DNA of 64,000 nt from Nonomuraea soli (GTDB taxonomy: Bacteria; Actinomycetota; Actinomycetes; Streptosporangiales; Streptosporangiaceae): contig NZ_JACDUR010000004.1 in NCBI RefSeq assembly GCF_013761175.1, positions 992,001-1,056,000 on the forward strand, written 5' to 3'. Position 1 is the first letter of the stretch. Each line of letters begins with the position of its first letter. Shown here piece by piece: positions 19,163 to 27,699 of this stretch. The notes under the pieces are model-generated. The model ran no database searches. It was not told where the DNA came from and saw only the letters and a program-made list of their open reading frames with translations. Made by a program: the position numbers and the translations under genes.

Positions 19163-20649
19163 GCACCCCCATCACCGAAGTCGAGACCTACGGCGTCGAG
19201 CGCATCCCCGACGCCGACCGGACCGCCACCCCGTTCGACCTGTTCAGGGTGGCGTTCGGCGGCGCGAACACCTTCGCCACCTGCGTGCTCGGCGCCTTCC
19301 CCATCCTGTTCGGCCTGTCGTTCTGGCAGGGACTGGCCGCCACCGTGCTCGGCCTGGTCGTCGGCGCGCTCATCCTGGCGCCGATGTCGCTGTTCGGCCC
19401 GCTCAACGGCACCAACAACGCCGTCTCCTCCAGCGCCCACCTGGGCGTGCACGGCCGGGTCGTCGGCTCGTTCCTGTCGCTGCTGACCGCGATCGCCTTC
19501 TTCTCCATCTCCGTCTGGTCGTCGGGCGACGCCCTGGTCGGGGGCGCGCACCGGCTGGTCGGCCTCCCGGAGAACGACGTGATGTACGGCCTGGCCTACG
19601 CGGTGTTCGCCGGGCTCGTCCTGATCGTGTGCGTGTACGGCTTCCGCTTCATGCTCTTCGTCAACAAGATCGCCGTCGCCGCCGCCTCCCTGCTGTTCGT
19701 GCTGGGCGCCTTCGCCTTCGCCGGAGACTTCGACCCCTCCTACGCCGGGTCGGTGACGCCGGAGCTGTTCTGGCCCTCCTTCATCGGGGCGGCGCTGATC
19801 GTGCTGTCCAACCCGGTCTCCTTCGGCGCCTTCCTCGGCGACTGGTCGCGCTACATCCCCGCCTCGACACCACGGCGCAAGGTCATGGCGGCGGCCTTCC
19901 TGTCGCAGATCGCCACGATCATCCCCTTCACCTTCGGCCTGGCCACCGCCTCGATCGCCGCCGTCAAGGCCCCCGACTACGGCGCCAACTACGTCGGCGG
20001 CTTGCTGGCCGTCTCCCCGGCCTGGTTCTTCGTCCCCGTCTGCCTCATCGCCCTGATCGGCGGCATGTCGACGGGAACGACCTCGCTGTACGGCACCGGC
20101 CTGGACTTCTCCAGCGTCTTCCCGCGCTTCTCCCGGGTCCAGGCGACGCTGTTCATCGGCACCCTGTCGATCGTCTTCATCTTCATCGGCCGCTTCGCCG
20201 CCAACCTCACCGCTTCGATCTCCACCTTCGCCACACTCATCATCACCTGCACGGCGCCCTGGATGATCATCATGACGCTCGGCTACGTCACCCGGCGCGG
20301 CTGGTACGACCCGGAGGCGCTGCAGGTGTTCAACCGCCGCCAGCGCGGCGGGCGCTACTGGTTCACGCACGGCTGGAACTGGCGCGGCCTGACCGCCTGG
20401 GTCACCGCCGCGCTGGTCGCGCTGCTCTTCGTCAACCTGCCCGGCCAGTTCGTCGGGCCGTTCGGCGAGCTCGCCGGAGGCGTCGACATCTCGCTGCCGC
20501 TCGGCCTGGCCCTGGCCGCGCTGCTCTACCTGGCGCTGCTGACGCTCTTCCCCGAGCCCCGCGAGGTGTTCGGTCCGCAAGGACCCCGGTGGGTCAGGAG
20601 CGCCGACACCCCCGTACCGCCGATCGTTGCTGTCACAGTAGAGGTGTGA
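19159..20649 (+). CDS. NCS1-family permease (cytosine/purine/hydantoin type)
   Basis: A 496-aa membrane transporter with about twelve hydrophobic segments. The NCS1-typical first-helix region is [20 protein letters not shown], followed by [19 protein letters not shown]. The [20 protein letters not shown] motif near residue 225 is characteristic of CodB-like carriers. These proteins bring nucleobases, allantoin, hydantoins or related nitrogen rings into the cell with a cation. GTG start, overlapping the ureohydrolase stop by GTGA, so the two are coupled; the next gene overlaps by one base. Confidence 0.88.
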   Translation: MSTPITEVETYGVERIPDADRTATPFDLFRVAFGGANTFATCVLGAFPILFGLSFWQGLAATVLGLVVGALILAPMSLFGPLNGTNNAVSSSAHLGVHGRVVGSFLSLLTAIAFFSISVWSSGDALVGGAHRLVGLPENDVMYGLAYAVFAGLVLIVCVYGFRFMLFVNKIAVAAASLLFVLGAFAFAGDFDPSYAGSVTPELFWPSFIGAALIVLSNPVSFGAFLGDWSRYIPASTPRRKVMAAAFLSQIATIIPFTFGLATASIAAVKAPDYGANYVGGLLAVSPAWFFVPVCLIALIGGMSTGTTSLYGTGLDFSSVFPRFSRVQATLFIGTLSIVFIFIGRFAANLTASISTFATLIITCTAPWMIIMTLGYVTRRGWYDPEALQVFNRRQRGGRYWFTHGWNWRGLTAWVTAALVALLFVNLPGQFVGPFGELAGGVDISLPLGLALAALLYLALLTLFPEPREVFGPQGPRWVRSADTPVPPIVAVTVEV

Positions 20650-21287
20650 TGCTGATCGACCTGTCCGTGCCGATCACCAGCGGCATGCCCGTCTACCCGG
20701 GCGATCCCGAGGTGCTGGTCGCCCCGGCGCTCACCGTGGCGGCCGACGGGGTCAACGTGCTCGCCCTCCACCTCGGCTCACAGTCGGGCACGCACGTCGA
20801 CGCCCCGTTCCACATCGACGACTCGCTGCCCGACCTCGACGAGCTGCCGCTGTCGCGTTTCGTGGGCCCGTGTGTGGTGGTGGACGTGCGCGGCATGCCG
20901 CCGCGCTCCGCCATCCCCGCCTCGGCCTTCTCCGAGGTGCCGCCCGACGTGCTGGTGCTGGTCGCCACCGGCTGGTCGGCGTACTGGGGGAGCGAGCGTT
21001 ACCTGGAGCATCCGTACCTGAGCTGGGGCGCCGCCGCCCTGCTCGTGGCGCGCGGCACGCGGGCGGTGGCGATCGACGCGCTCAGCGTCGACCCCACGCC
21101 CGCCCAGACCTTCCCGGCCCACCGGGAGCTCTGCGGGGCCCACGTGGTGATCGGGGAGAACCTCACCAACCTGGAGCCGGTGATCGCCGCTCAGCGTGCG
21201 GGGCGGCCGATCGAGTTGTCGCTGCTGCCGATCAGGATCGGCTCGGCGGACGGTGCTCCGGTGCGGGCGGTGGCGAAGATCGCCTGA
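20649..21287 (+). CDS. Cyclase-family (kynurenine formamidase-like) hydrolase
   Basis: A 212-aa metal-dependent amidohydrolase-like protein (cyclase family, PF04199 type). The metal motif SGTHVDAPFHIDDSLPDLDE lies near residue 45. The conserved opening is IDLSVPITSGMPVYPGDPE. Family members hydrolyse N-formylkynurenine, isatin or other N-acyl compounds. In this operon it may open or deformylate an imported heterocycle before the ureohydrolase acts; this is inference. ATG 20649 overlaps the permease stop by one base (TGATG). Its 3' end overlaps the convergent kinase-like gene by 56 bp. Confidence 0.82.
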   Translation: MLIDLSVPITSGMPVYPGDPEVLVAPALTVAADGVNVLALHLGSQSGTHVDAPFHIDDSLPDLDELPLSRFVGPCVVVDVRGMPPRSAIPASAFSEVPPDVLVLVATGWSAYWGSERYLEHPYLSWGAAALLVARGTRAVAIDALSVDPTPAQTFPAHRELCGAHVVIGENLTNLEPVIAAQRAGRPIELSLLPIRIGSADGAPVRAVAKIA

Positions 21288-21825
21288 GCTCCTCCGCGAC
21301 ACGGTCCAGCACGTCGGACCACGGCCGGGCGGGCACCACCGGCGCCCCGGCCAGGCGTCCCCGCTCGGCGAGCCAGTCGCCGTACAGCAGGCTCACCCGG
21401 GCGCGCCCGCGCTGCTCGCCCTCCTCGGGCTCACGTGCGCGGTAGTTGGCGACCAGCTGCTCCTCGTCGGCCTCGTGCAGCACGATCGATCTGACGCCCC
21501 GCCGTACGACAGGCAGGAGGTAGTCGCCCTCGATGACCACGGGCGTGGAGGTCGACAGATGGTTGCCGACGACCGCCTCGACCGCCGGCACGAGCGCGCG
21601 GGCGACGGCGATCTGCAGCTCCACGATCTCCTCGGGAGGCAGGTGGACCGCTTCCGGATGGGCGTCCCAGTAGTGCAGCGCCGGCAGCTGCTCGGGCGTC
21701 GTCACGGCCTTCAGCGCCTCGACGATGTCGTCGACCTCGACCAGCGGCACTCCGAGGCGCGCGGCCAGAGGGTAGGACAGGCGGCTCTTGCCCGTTCCCG
21801 AGGCGCCGCAGACGAGGACGATCAC
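21232..21825 (-). CDS. P-loop kinase-like ATPase
   Basis: A 197-aa protein with a clear Walker A motif at the N-terminus (VLVCGASGTGKSRLSYPLA). An acidic VEVDDIVEAL follows, then later VVIEGDYLLP and REPEEGEQRGRA, where an Arg-rich lid may lie. The architecture is that of small-molecule or zeta-like kinases, but the substrate cannot be identified. The start is GTG 21825 with AGGA upstream. It lies 11 bp after the DUF305 gene on the same strand, so it is probably the last gene of the LPMO operon. Its last 56 bp overlap the convergent cyclase-family gene. Confidence 0.65.
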   Translation of the reverse strand: MIVLVCGASGTGKSRLSYPLAARLGVPLVEVDDIVEALKAVTTPEQLPALHYWDAHPEAVHLPPEEIVELQIAVARALVPAVEAVVGNHLSTSTPVVIEGDYLLPVVRRGVRSIVLHEADEEQLVANYRAREPEEGEQRGRARVSLLYGDWLAERGRLAGAPVVPARPWSDVLDRVAEELRRSSPPPAPEHRPPSRS

Positions 21826-21836
21826 AAAGCGTGATC

Positions 21837-22367
21837 CTAGGGCGTCTTCTTCAGCAGGGAGAGCATCAGCGTGATCTGGTCCTTGCGTGACAGCTCCACC
21901 TGCTTGGCCCAGTCCTTCACCTCGGGGTTGGCGCCGGCGAAGCCCTCCTTGACCGCCAGCTGGGCGGCGTCGTCCTGGTGGGCGATGAGCAGGTTGAGCA
22001 GGTCGCGGTCGAAGTTCTTCGACTTGCGCAGGGAGGTGATCTTCTGGAAGTCGGTCTCGGGGACCTCGTGACCGGCATGGGCGTCCGACGGAGCCGTGAG
22101 CGGCTGCCGCCACCCGTGCAGCCACCGGGTCATCCGGGTGATCTCTTCCGTCTGGGTGCTCTCGATCGCCGCGGCCAGGGTCTTGAGCTCGGCACTCCTG
22201 GCCTGTTCCCGCCCCAGCCTGACGATCTCCACGCCCTGCTTGTGATGGGGGATCATCATCTGCAGGAACATGACGTCGTCGGCGTTGACCGGATCGGCGG
22301 CGTTCTGCTCGGCCGCCCCGCACCCCGCGAGGAGCAGGACGGCGAGCAGGAACACGACTGCTTTCAT
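21837..22367 (-). CDS. DUF305 lipoprotein, possible copper-binding protein
   Basis: A 176-aa extracytoplasmic lipoprotein; the signal MKAVVFLLAVLLLAGC ends at the lipobox Cys16. The first DUF305 half has the signature MFLQMMIPHHKQGVEIV near residue 34. A His/Met-containing middle (HAGHEV) and a second, degenerate half (LLNLLIAHQDDAAQLA) follow. DUF305 proteins such as cyanobacterial CopM bind copper through Met and His residues. The ATG shares one base with the stop of the upstream LPMO gene (TGATG), so it is translated with a secreted copper enzyme. A role in copper supply or storage for the LPMO is inferred, not shown. Confidence 0.85.
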   Translation of the reverse strand: MKAVVFLLAVLLLAGCGAAEQNAADPVNADDVMFLQMMIPHHKQGVEIVRLGREQARSAELKTLAAAIESTQTEEITRMTRWLHGWRQPLTAPSDAHAGHEVPETDFQKITSLRKSKNFDRDLLNLLIAHQDDAAQLAVKEGFAGANPEVKDWAKQVELSRKDQITLMLSLLKKTP

Positions 22368-23215
22368 CAGACCTTGCGCCACAGCGCCGCGACGTTCGGC
22401 GGCTCCCAGCCGGTCAGTGCGGTGTGCGGCTGCAGGCACTCGTAGGTGGAGCCGTTGTAGGTGACACGGTCACCGGCCCGGTAGGCGGTGCCCGCCGCCC
22501 AGGTCCCGCCCGGCTGGGTGACCGTCGGGGTGGGTGTCGGGCTGGAGGTCGGCGAGACCGTCACGGTCGGCGTGGGCGACGGCGAGGGCGTCGTGCCGCC
22601 GCCGAAGTTCACGTCGGAGCAGGTGTAGAAGGCCTCGTTGCTGCCCACCACGCGCTGCCAGATGGAGTACAGGATGTGCCTGCCGCTGCGCTGGGGCAGG
22701 TTGATCGTCCAGTTGGTGAAGGTCGACGGGTTCTGGTTGTTGAAGGTCTGGATGTGCACCAGGTCCGACCACTTCAACGGCATCGTCGGGTTCCAGCCCT
22801 CGCGGGTGATGTAGAACTCGAAGTTGCTGTTGGAGTGCGGAGCGGACGCGTGGTAGGTCAGCGTGAAGGCGCCGGAGCGCACGTTCGTGGCGGGCCAGTC
22901 CGCGCGCTGCAGGTCGAGGCCGCGATACTTGTCGCGTCCCGCGCTGCACAGCTTGCCATCGGGGATCAACTGGCGATGCCGCCCACCGGCCTCCAGCAGC
23001 GACACCTCGTTCCAGTCGTAGTAGGCCTGCGTGCCTCCGGCCGCCACGGCGGCCTTGCAGGCGTCTGACTTGGGGGTCTCGGGGCCTTCGTTCTTGCAGA
23101 CGTAGACCCTGCTGGGCGGGTTGGACATGGTGCCGTGAGCGTGGGCCGCGCTCGCGGGAAGCAGGACGACCGCTCCCGTGACCGCGGCGGCCGCGGCCAG
23201 AACTGTTCTGCGCAC
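22367..23215 (-). CDS. Lytic polysaccharide monooxygenase AA10 with CBM5/12-like module
   Basis: A secreted copper enzyme that oxidatively cleaves chitin or cellulose. It is 282 aa. The signal peptide is cleaved after residue 26 (AAHA), exposing His27 as the N-terminal copper ligand (HGTMSNPPSR). The second brace histidine is His127 in YHASAPHSNSNFEFY. The catalytic domain ends near residue 207 (YTCSDVNFG). A Pro/Ser/Thr linker and a 45-residue carbohydrate-binding module of the CBM5/12 type follow (WAAGTAYRAGDRVTYNGSTY). GTG start with GGAG upstream. First gene of an operon with a DUF305 lipoprotein. Chitin versus cellulose preference cannot be decided by eye. Confidence 0.93.
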   Translation of the reverse strand: MRRTVLAAAAAVTGAVVLLPASAAHAHGTMSNPPSRVYVCKNEGPETPKSDACKAAVAAGGTQAYYDWNEVSLLEAGGRHRQLIPDGKLCSAGRDKYRGLDLQRADWPATNVRSGAFTLTYHASAPHSNSNFEFYITREGWNPTMPLKWSDLVHIQTFNNQNPSTFTNWTINLPQRSGRHILYSIWQRVVGSNEAFYTCSDVNFGGGTTPSPSPTPTVTVSPTSSPTPTPTVTQPGGTWAAGTAYRAGDRVTYNGSTYECLQPHTALTGWEPPNVAALWRKV

Positions 23216-23246
23216 TTCAACTCCTGGGGGGTGAACAGGAATTAAA

Positions 23247-23259
23247 AGGAAACCTTCCT
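23247..23259. promoter_or_regulatory. Inverted repeat upstream of the LPMO gene
   Basis: AGGAA-ACC-TTCCT, a perfect 5+5 inverted repeat with a three-base spacer, lies in an AT-rich patch 32 bp upstream of the LPMO start. Outside the coding regions this is the only low-GC stretch nearby. It is a candidate operator for carbohydrate-dependent control of the LPMO; the binding protein is unknown. I see no strong hairpin terminator for the Lrp gene in 23216-23326. Confidence 0.5.
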
Positions 23260-23326
23260 AAGAATTAATCACCCCACCGCTGGCACGCAAGGCTCTTATG
23301 CGGCTCTTAAGGAAAATTGGGCCCCC

Positions 23327-23821
23327 CTAGCGGGCGCCCCAGGAGTAGGTCTGCTTACGCAGCTTCAGGTAGACGAAGGACTCCGTGGCCCGCACGGCGG
23401 GGATGGCCCGGATCTTGCTGAGGATCTCGAGCAGGTGCGGGTCGCCCTCGCACACGACCTCGACGATGACGTCGAAGGACCCGGCCGTCAGCACCACGTA
23501 GTCGATCTCGGTGATCGCCGCGAGCTCGTCGGCGACCGCCTCCAGATCGCCCTCGCAGTTGATGCCGATCATCGCCTGCCGCGGGAAGCCGAGCGTGAGC
23601 GGATCGGTCACCGCCACGATCTGCATGACACCCGTGTCCTGCAGCCGCTGGACGCGCTGCCGTACCGCGGCCTCGGAGAGCCCGACCGCCTTACCGATGG
23701 CGGCGTACGGCATGCGACCGTCGGATTGCAGCTGTTCGATGATCTGCTTGGAGAGGTCGTCGAGCACGACGGGTCCCGCCACAGCGTCGTTCCCCCGGCG
23801 TGCCTTTGGCGGTGTCGTCAT
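23327..23821 (-). CDS. Lrp/AsnC-family regulator
   Basis: A 164-aa regulator. The N-terminal winged helix begins LDDLSKQIIEQLQSDGRMPY, with recognition helix LSEAAVRQRVQRLQ near residue 50. The C-terminal ligand-binding RAM domain follows (AMIGINCEGDLEAVADELAAI to KLRKQTYSWGAR). The ATG at 23821 is preceded by the purine-rich AAGGTGATCC. It is divergent from the aldehyde dehydrogenase that opens the polyamine operon, the position usual for a regulator of putrescine/GABA catabolism in actinobacteria. It probably senses an amino acid or amine from that pathway. Confidence 0.88.
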   Translation of the reverse strand: MTTPPKARRGNDAVAGPVVLDDLSKQIIEQLQSDGRMPYAAIGKAVGLSEAAVRQRVQRLQDTGVMQIVAVTDPLTLGFPRQAMIGINCEGDLEAVADELAAITEIDYVVLTAGSFDVIVEVVCEGDPHLLEILSKIRAIPAVRATESFVYLKLRKQTYSWGAR

Positions 23822-23852
23822 GGATCACCTTCCGCAAGCGTCGTTGGTGCGA

Positions 23853-23882
23853 CATGTTGTCAGTTCTCCGCCCTCTGTCAAG
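23853..23882 (-). promoter_or_regulatory. Probable promoter of the Lrp gene
   Basis: On the minus strand a perfect -35 hexamer TTGACA (23882-23877) is followed after 18 bp by AACATG (23858-23853), an acceptable -10. GACA-tgt-TGTC, a small inverted repeat, overlaps the -10 and could be an autoregulatory Lrp site. Confidence 0.5.
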
Positions 23883-23933
23883 CGAATTCGTAGCATTTTG
23901 GTATCGTCGCAACGGAATCCCTTGTCGAGGCCA

Positions 23934-23960
23934 GGTTGCTCTGTCAGAGTCGCGGCAACC
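23934..23960 (+). promoter_or_regulatory. Small hairpin in the leader of the aldehyde dehydrogenase gene
   Basis: GGTTGC (23934-23939) and GCAACC (23955-23960) can pair. An 11-bp palindrome CTCTGTCAGAG (23939-23949) overlaps the left arm and would compete with it. The structure ends 14 bases before the AGGAGG ribosome site (23975-23980). It may be a protein operator or an RNA element; no known riboswitch class is recognised. Confidence 0.3.
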
Positions 23961-23987
23961 CAGCCCACCTCACCAGGAGGTCACATC

Positions 23988-25418
23988 TTGAATCGTCTGC
24001 AGAACTTCATCAACGGGAAGTTCGTGGATGCCAAGAGCGGCCGCTACTCCGATGTCATCGATCCGTGCACCGGTGAGGCCTATCTCCAGGCACCCGTCTC
24101 CGGCCAGGAGGACGTCGACGCGGCCTACGCCGCCGCGGCTGCCGCCTTCGAGACCTGGGGGACGACCACTCCGGGCGAGCGCGCCAATCTCCTGCTGAAG
24201 GTGGCCGACGCCATCGAGGCGCGCGCGGACGAGATCAACGACGCCGAGTGCCGCAACACCGGCAAGCCGCGCGCCCGCATGGCCGAGGACGAGACCCCGG
24301 TCGCCGCCGACCACTTCCGCTTCTTCGCGGGCGCCGCCCGCACGCTGGAGGGCCCGACGGCGGGAGAGTTCCTCGCCGAGCACACCAGCGTCATCCGGCA
24401 CGAGCCCGTCGGCGTGATCGGCCAGGTCACCCCGTGGAACTACCCGATGATGATGGCGGTGTGGAAGATCGCTCCCGCGATCGCCGCGGGCAACACGGTC
24501 GTGCTCAAGCCGTCCGACACCACCCCGGCCTCCACCGTCAAGCTCGCCGAGATCATCGGTGAGGTCCTGCCGGCCGGCGTCTTCAACGTCGTCACCGGCG
24601 ACCGCGAGACCGGCGCGCTGGTGGTCGGCCACCCGACCGCCTCGATGGTGGCCATCACGGGCAGCGTCGGCGCGGGCATGGCAGTCGCCAAGAGCGCCGC
24701 CGACGACCTCAAGCGCGTCCACCTGGAGCTCGGCGGCAAGGCGCCCGTCGTGGTCTTCGAGGACGTCAAGGACATCGCCGACGTCGCGGGCAAGATCGCC
24801 ACGGCCGGCCTCTACAACGCCGGCCAGGACTGCACCGCCGCCTGCCGCGTGCTGGTGCACGAGAGCATCCACGACGAGTTCGTGGCCGCGCTGAGCGAGG
24901 CCGCGTCGGGCACCGTCACCGGCGACCTGTCCGACGAGGACGCCCTGTACGGCCCGCTGAACAACGAGAACCAGCTGGCCAGGGTCAGCGGCTTCTTCGA
25001 GCGCCTGCCCGGTCACGCCAAGGTCCTCACCGGCGGCCACCGCGTCGGCGACAAGGGCTACTTCTTCGCTCCCACCGTCGTCGACGGCCTCAAGCAGGAC
25101 GACGAGATGGTGCAGAACGAGATCTTCGGCCCGGTCATCACCGTGCAGACCTTCTCCGATGAGGCCGACGCCCTGGCCAAGGCCAACGGCGTGCAGTACG
25201 GCCTGAGCGGCTCGGTGTGGACCTCCGACCACGGGCGGGCCATGCGCATGTCGAACCGCCTCGACTTCGGCGTGGTCTGGGTCAACACTCACATACCCTT
25301 CGTGAGCGAGATGCCGCACGGCGGCTTCAAGCACTCTGGTTACGGCAAGGACCTGTCGGTGTTCGGCCTGCACGACTACACCCGGGTCAAGCACGTCATG
25401 CACTACATCGGAGACTAG
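23988..25418 (+). CDS. Aminobutyraldehyde-type aldehyde dehydrogenase
   Basis: An NAD-dependent aldehyde dehydrogenase of 476 aa. NAD-site elements are QVTPWNYPMMMAVWKIAPA and ITGSVGAGMAVAKSA. The catalytic glutamate is in LELGGKAPVVVF near residue 248, and the catalytic cysteine is in YNAGQDCTAACR near 282. The sequence resembles gamma-aminobutyraldehyde dehydrogenases (PatD/YdcW), which convert 4-aminobutanal from putrescine to GABA. I chose TTG 23988 because AGGAGG sits seven bases upstream; the longer open frame has no coding character. It is followed after two bases by the polyamine transporter genes. Confidence 0.88.
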   Translation: MNRLQNFINGKFVDAKSGRYSDVIDPCTGEAYLQAPVSGQEDVDAAYAAAAAAFETWGTTTPGERANLLLKVADAIEARADEINDAECRNTGKPRARMAEDETPVAADHFRFFAGAARTLEGPTAGEFLAEHTSVIRHEPVGVIGQVTPWNYPMMMAVWKIAPAIAAGNTVVLKPSDTTPASTVKLAEIIGEVLPAGVFNVVTGDRETGALVVGHPTASMVAITGSVGAGMAVAKSAADDLKRVHLELGGKAPVVVFEDVKDIADVAGKIATAGLYNAGQDCTAACRVLVHESIHDEFVAALSEAASGTVTGDLSDEDALYGPLNNENQLARVSGFFERLPGHAKVLTGGHRVGDKGYFFAPTVVDGLKQDDEMVQNEIFGPVITVQTFSDEADALAKANGVQYGLSGSVWTSDHGRAMRMSNRLDFGVVWVNTHIPFVSEMPHGGFKHSGYGKDLSVFGLHDYTRVKHVMHYIGD

Positions 25419-25420
25419 GT

Positions 25421-26479
25421 TTGCACGCGATCCAGCTTGACGGCGTCGTCAAGGAATACACGTCACACGGCGAGGTCGTCCAGGCTGTGAAGGGCGTCAC
25501 GCTGGATATCGCCGAGGGGGAGTTCTTCTCCCTCCTCGGCCCCTCCGGGTGCGGCAAGACCACCACGATGCGCATGATCGCGGGCTTCGAGGAGCCCACG
25601 CGCGGGTCGGTCCGCCTGCACGGCGAGGACGTCACCAACGTCCCGCCGAACAAGCGCGACGTGAACATGGTCTTCCAGTCCTACGCGCTGTTCCCGCACA
25701 TGAACGTCTGGGACAACGTCGCCTTCGGGCTGAAGCAGAAGAAGGTGCCGACGGCCGACATCCAGCGCCGGGTGGGCGAGATCCTGGAGATCGTCGACCT
25801 CAAGGGCCGCGAGAAGCGCCGTCCGCGCGAGATGTCCGGCGGGCAGCAGCAGCGGGTGGCCCTGGCCAGGGCACTGGTCAACCACCCGCGGGCCCTCCTG
25901 CTCGACGAGCCGCTCGGCGCCCTGGACCTGAAGCTGCGCCAGGCGATGCAGCTGGAGCTCAAGCGCATCCAGCGCGAGGTGGGCATCACCTTCGTCTACG
26001 TCACCCACGACCAGAGCGAGGCGCTCACCATGAGCGACCGCATCGCGGTGATGAACGACGGCCTGGTGGAGCAGCTCGCCGACCCGCGCACGATCTACGA
26101 GCGGCCCGCCAGTCCGTTCGTGGCCGGATTTATCGGCACATCCAATCTCTTGTCGGGTACGGCTGTCGCGGGCGTGGTGAAGCTCGGCGAGGGCAGGGTA
26201 CTGGTGCCCGGCCAGGACGGGGATGTCACCGTCACCGTACGACCCGAGAAGATCACCATCTGCCCGGACCGGCCAGAAGGTGAAATTTCGGCCGTGCCCG
26301 GAAAGGTGGATGAAGTGGTCTACCTGGGCACATATAACAGTTACACCGTCCGCCTCGCTGACGGGGCCGAGGTAACGGTGTTTCAGCAGAATGCCGTGGA
26401 TGCCACTCTGACAGCGGAGCGGGGCGACTCCGTCTGGTTGTCGTGGCAGCCGCAGCACTCGTACGTGATTGGAAGTTGA
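25421..26479 (+). CDS. potA: Polyamine ABC transporter ATP-binding protein, PotA-like
   Basis: A 352-aa ATPase energising spermidine/putrescine import. Walker A is GPSGCGKTT near residue 41, the Q-loop is VFQSYALFPHM, and the signature is MSGGQQQR. Walker B is ALLLDEPLGALD, the H-loop is VTHDQSEA, and a C-terminal TOBE domain follows. The TTG start at 25421 has GGAG seven bases before it. The stop overlaps the binding-protein ATG by one base. Spermidine/putrescine specificity is inferred from the PotD-type binding protein and the flanking amine-oxidising enzymes. Confidence 0.88.
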   Translation: MHAIQLDGVVKEYTSHGEVVQAVKGVTLDIAEGEFFSLLGPSGCGKTTTMRMIAGFEEPTRGSVRLHGEDVTNVPPNKRDVNMVFQSYALFPHMNVWDNVAFGLKQKKVPTADIQRRVGEILEIVDLKGREKRRPREMSGGQQQRVALARALVNHPRALLLDEPLGALDLKLRQAMQLELKRIQREVGITFVYVTHDQSEALTMSDRIAVMNDGLVEQLADPRTIYERPASPFVAGFIGTSNLLSGTAVAGVVKLGEGRVLVPGQDGDVTVTVRPEKITICPDRPEGEISAVPGKVDEVVYLGTYNSYTVRLADGAEVTVFQQNAVDATLTAERGDSVWLSWQPQHSYVIGS

Positions 26480-27696
26480 TGGACCCTCTGCTCCTCCGTG
26501 GGATGACCACGCCCCGCACGCGGCGAAATGTCCTTAAGCTCGGCGGTTTGTCGGCTGCCGCTCTCGCCCTCGCCGCCTGCGGCGTCCAGGGTCAGAAGCA
26601 GGCCGCCCCCAAGCCGGACGCGGTCAAGGACTTCTGGGCCAAGCAGAAGAAGAACGGCAAGGTCGTCTTCGCCAACTGGCCCGAGTACATGCCCGAGGAC
26701 CAGGCGCCGCTCAAGGCCTTCAGCCAGGCCAGCGGCATCTCCTACGAGTACAAGGAAGTCATCCAGGAGAACGCCGAGTTCTTCGGCAAGTCGCGCCCCG
26801 TCCTGGCCGCCGGCCAGTCGCTCGGCTACGACATCGTCGTCATGACCAACGGCGTCCAGCTGCAGCACATGATCGAGCTCGGCTACGCCGTACCGCTCGA
26901 CCACGCGCAGCTGCCCAACTTCGCCGCCAACGCCGGCGACAAGTACAAGCAGCGCGCCTACGACCCGGGCAACCAGTACACCGTGCCCTACACCTCGGGC
27001 ATCACCGGCATCGCCTACAACACCGACCACGTCAAGGAAGCTCCCACGAGCATCCAGGCGCTGTTCGACCCCAAGTACAAGGGTCGCGTCGGCATGCACA
27101 GCGACGCCCAGGAGATCGGCAACTTCGGTATGTTCGCCATCGGCGTCGACCCGGAGAAGTCGACCGAGGCCGACTGGCGCAAGGCCGGCGAGCTGCTGAA
27201 GAAGCAGCGCGAAGACGGCATCGTGCGCAAGTACTACGAGCAGAACTACATCGACGCCGTCTCCAAGGGCGACGTCTGGCTGACCATGGGCTGGTCGGGC
27301 GACGTCTTCCAGCGCCAGCTCGCCGGTGAGCCGGTCGGCTTCGTCGTGCCGCAGGAGGGCGGCACGATCTGGACCGACAACATGCTCATCCCCAAGGGCG
27401 CGGCCAACCCCGTCGACGCCCTGATGCTGATGGACTACCTCTACCAGCCGGCCGCCGCCGCGCAGCTGGAGGAGTACATCCAGTACATCTCGCCGGTCCC
27501 GGCGGTCAAGGACATCCTCACCCAGAAGCTCGGCACCGCCGAGGGTGAGGACAAGGAAGGCCTGCAGGCGATGGTCGACAGCCCGCTGATCTTCCCGACC
27601 GACGCCGACTACGCCAAGCTCCGCGCCTACCGCAGCCTGACCACCGCCGAGGAGCAGGTCTACAACGGCATCTTCCAAGCGATCACGCAGGCCTGA
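26479..27696 (+). CDS. potD: Polyamine ABC transporter substrate-binding protein, PotD-like
   Basis: A 405-aa extracellular binding protein. The N-terminus carries a twin-arginine motif (RTRRNVLKLGG) followed by a lipobox (LALAAC), so it is probably exported folded by Tat and lipidated. PotD-family segments include VVFANWPEYMPED, YDIVVMTNGVQLQHMIELGY and VPYTSGITGIAYNTD. Late in the protein comes GGTIWTDNMLIPKGAANPVDA. The start is ATG 26479; ATG 26503 would remove eight residues before the Tat motif and is a possible alternative. Confidence 0.9.
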   Translation: MDPLLLRGMTTPRTRRNVLKLGGLSAAALALAACGVQGQKQAAPKPDAVKDFWAKQKKNGKVVFANWPEYMPEDQAPLKAFSQASGISYEYKEVIQENAEFFGKSRPVLAAGQSLGYDIVVMTNGVQLQHMIELGYAVPLDHAQLPNFAANAGDKYKQRAYDPGNQYTVPYTSGITGIAYNTDHVKEAPTSIQALFDPKYKGRVGMHSDAQEIGNFGMFAIGVDPEKSTEADWRKAGELLKKQREDGIVRKYYEQNYIDAVSKGDVWLTMGWSGDVFQRQLAGEPVGFVVPQEGGTIWTDNMLIPKGAANPVDALMLMDYLYQPAAAAQLEEYIQYISPVPAVKDILTQKLGTAEGEDKEGLQAMVDSPLIFPTDADYAKLRAYRSLTTAEEQVYNGIFQAITQA

Positions 27697-27699
27697 CCC

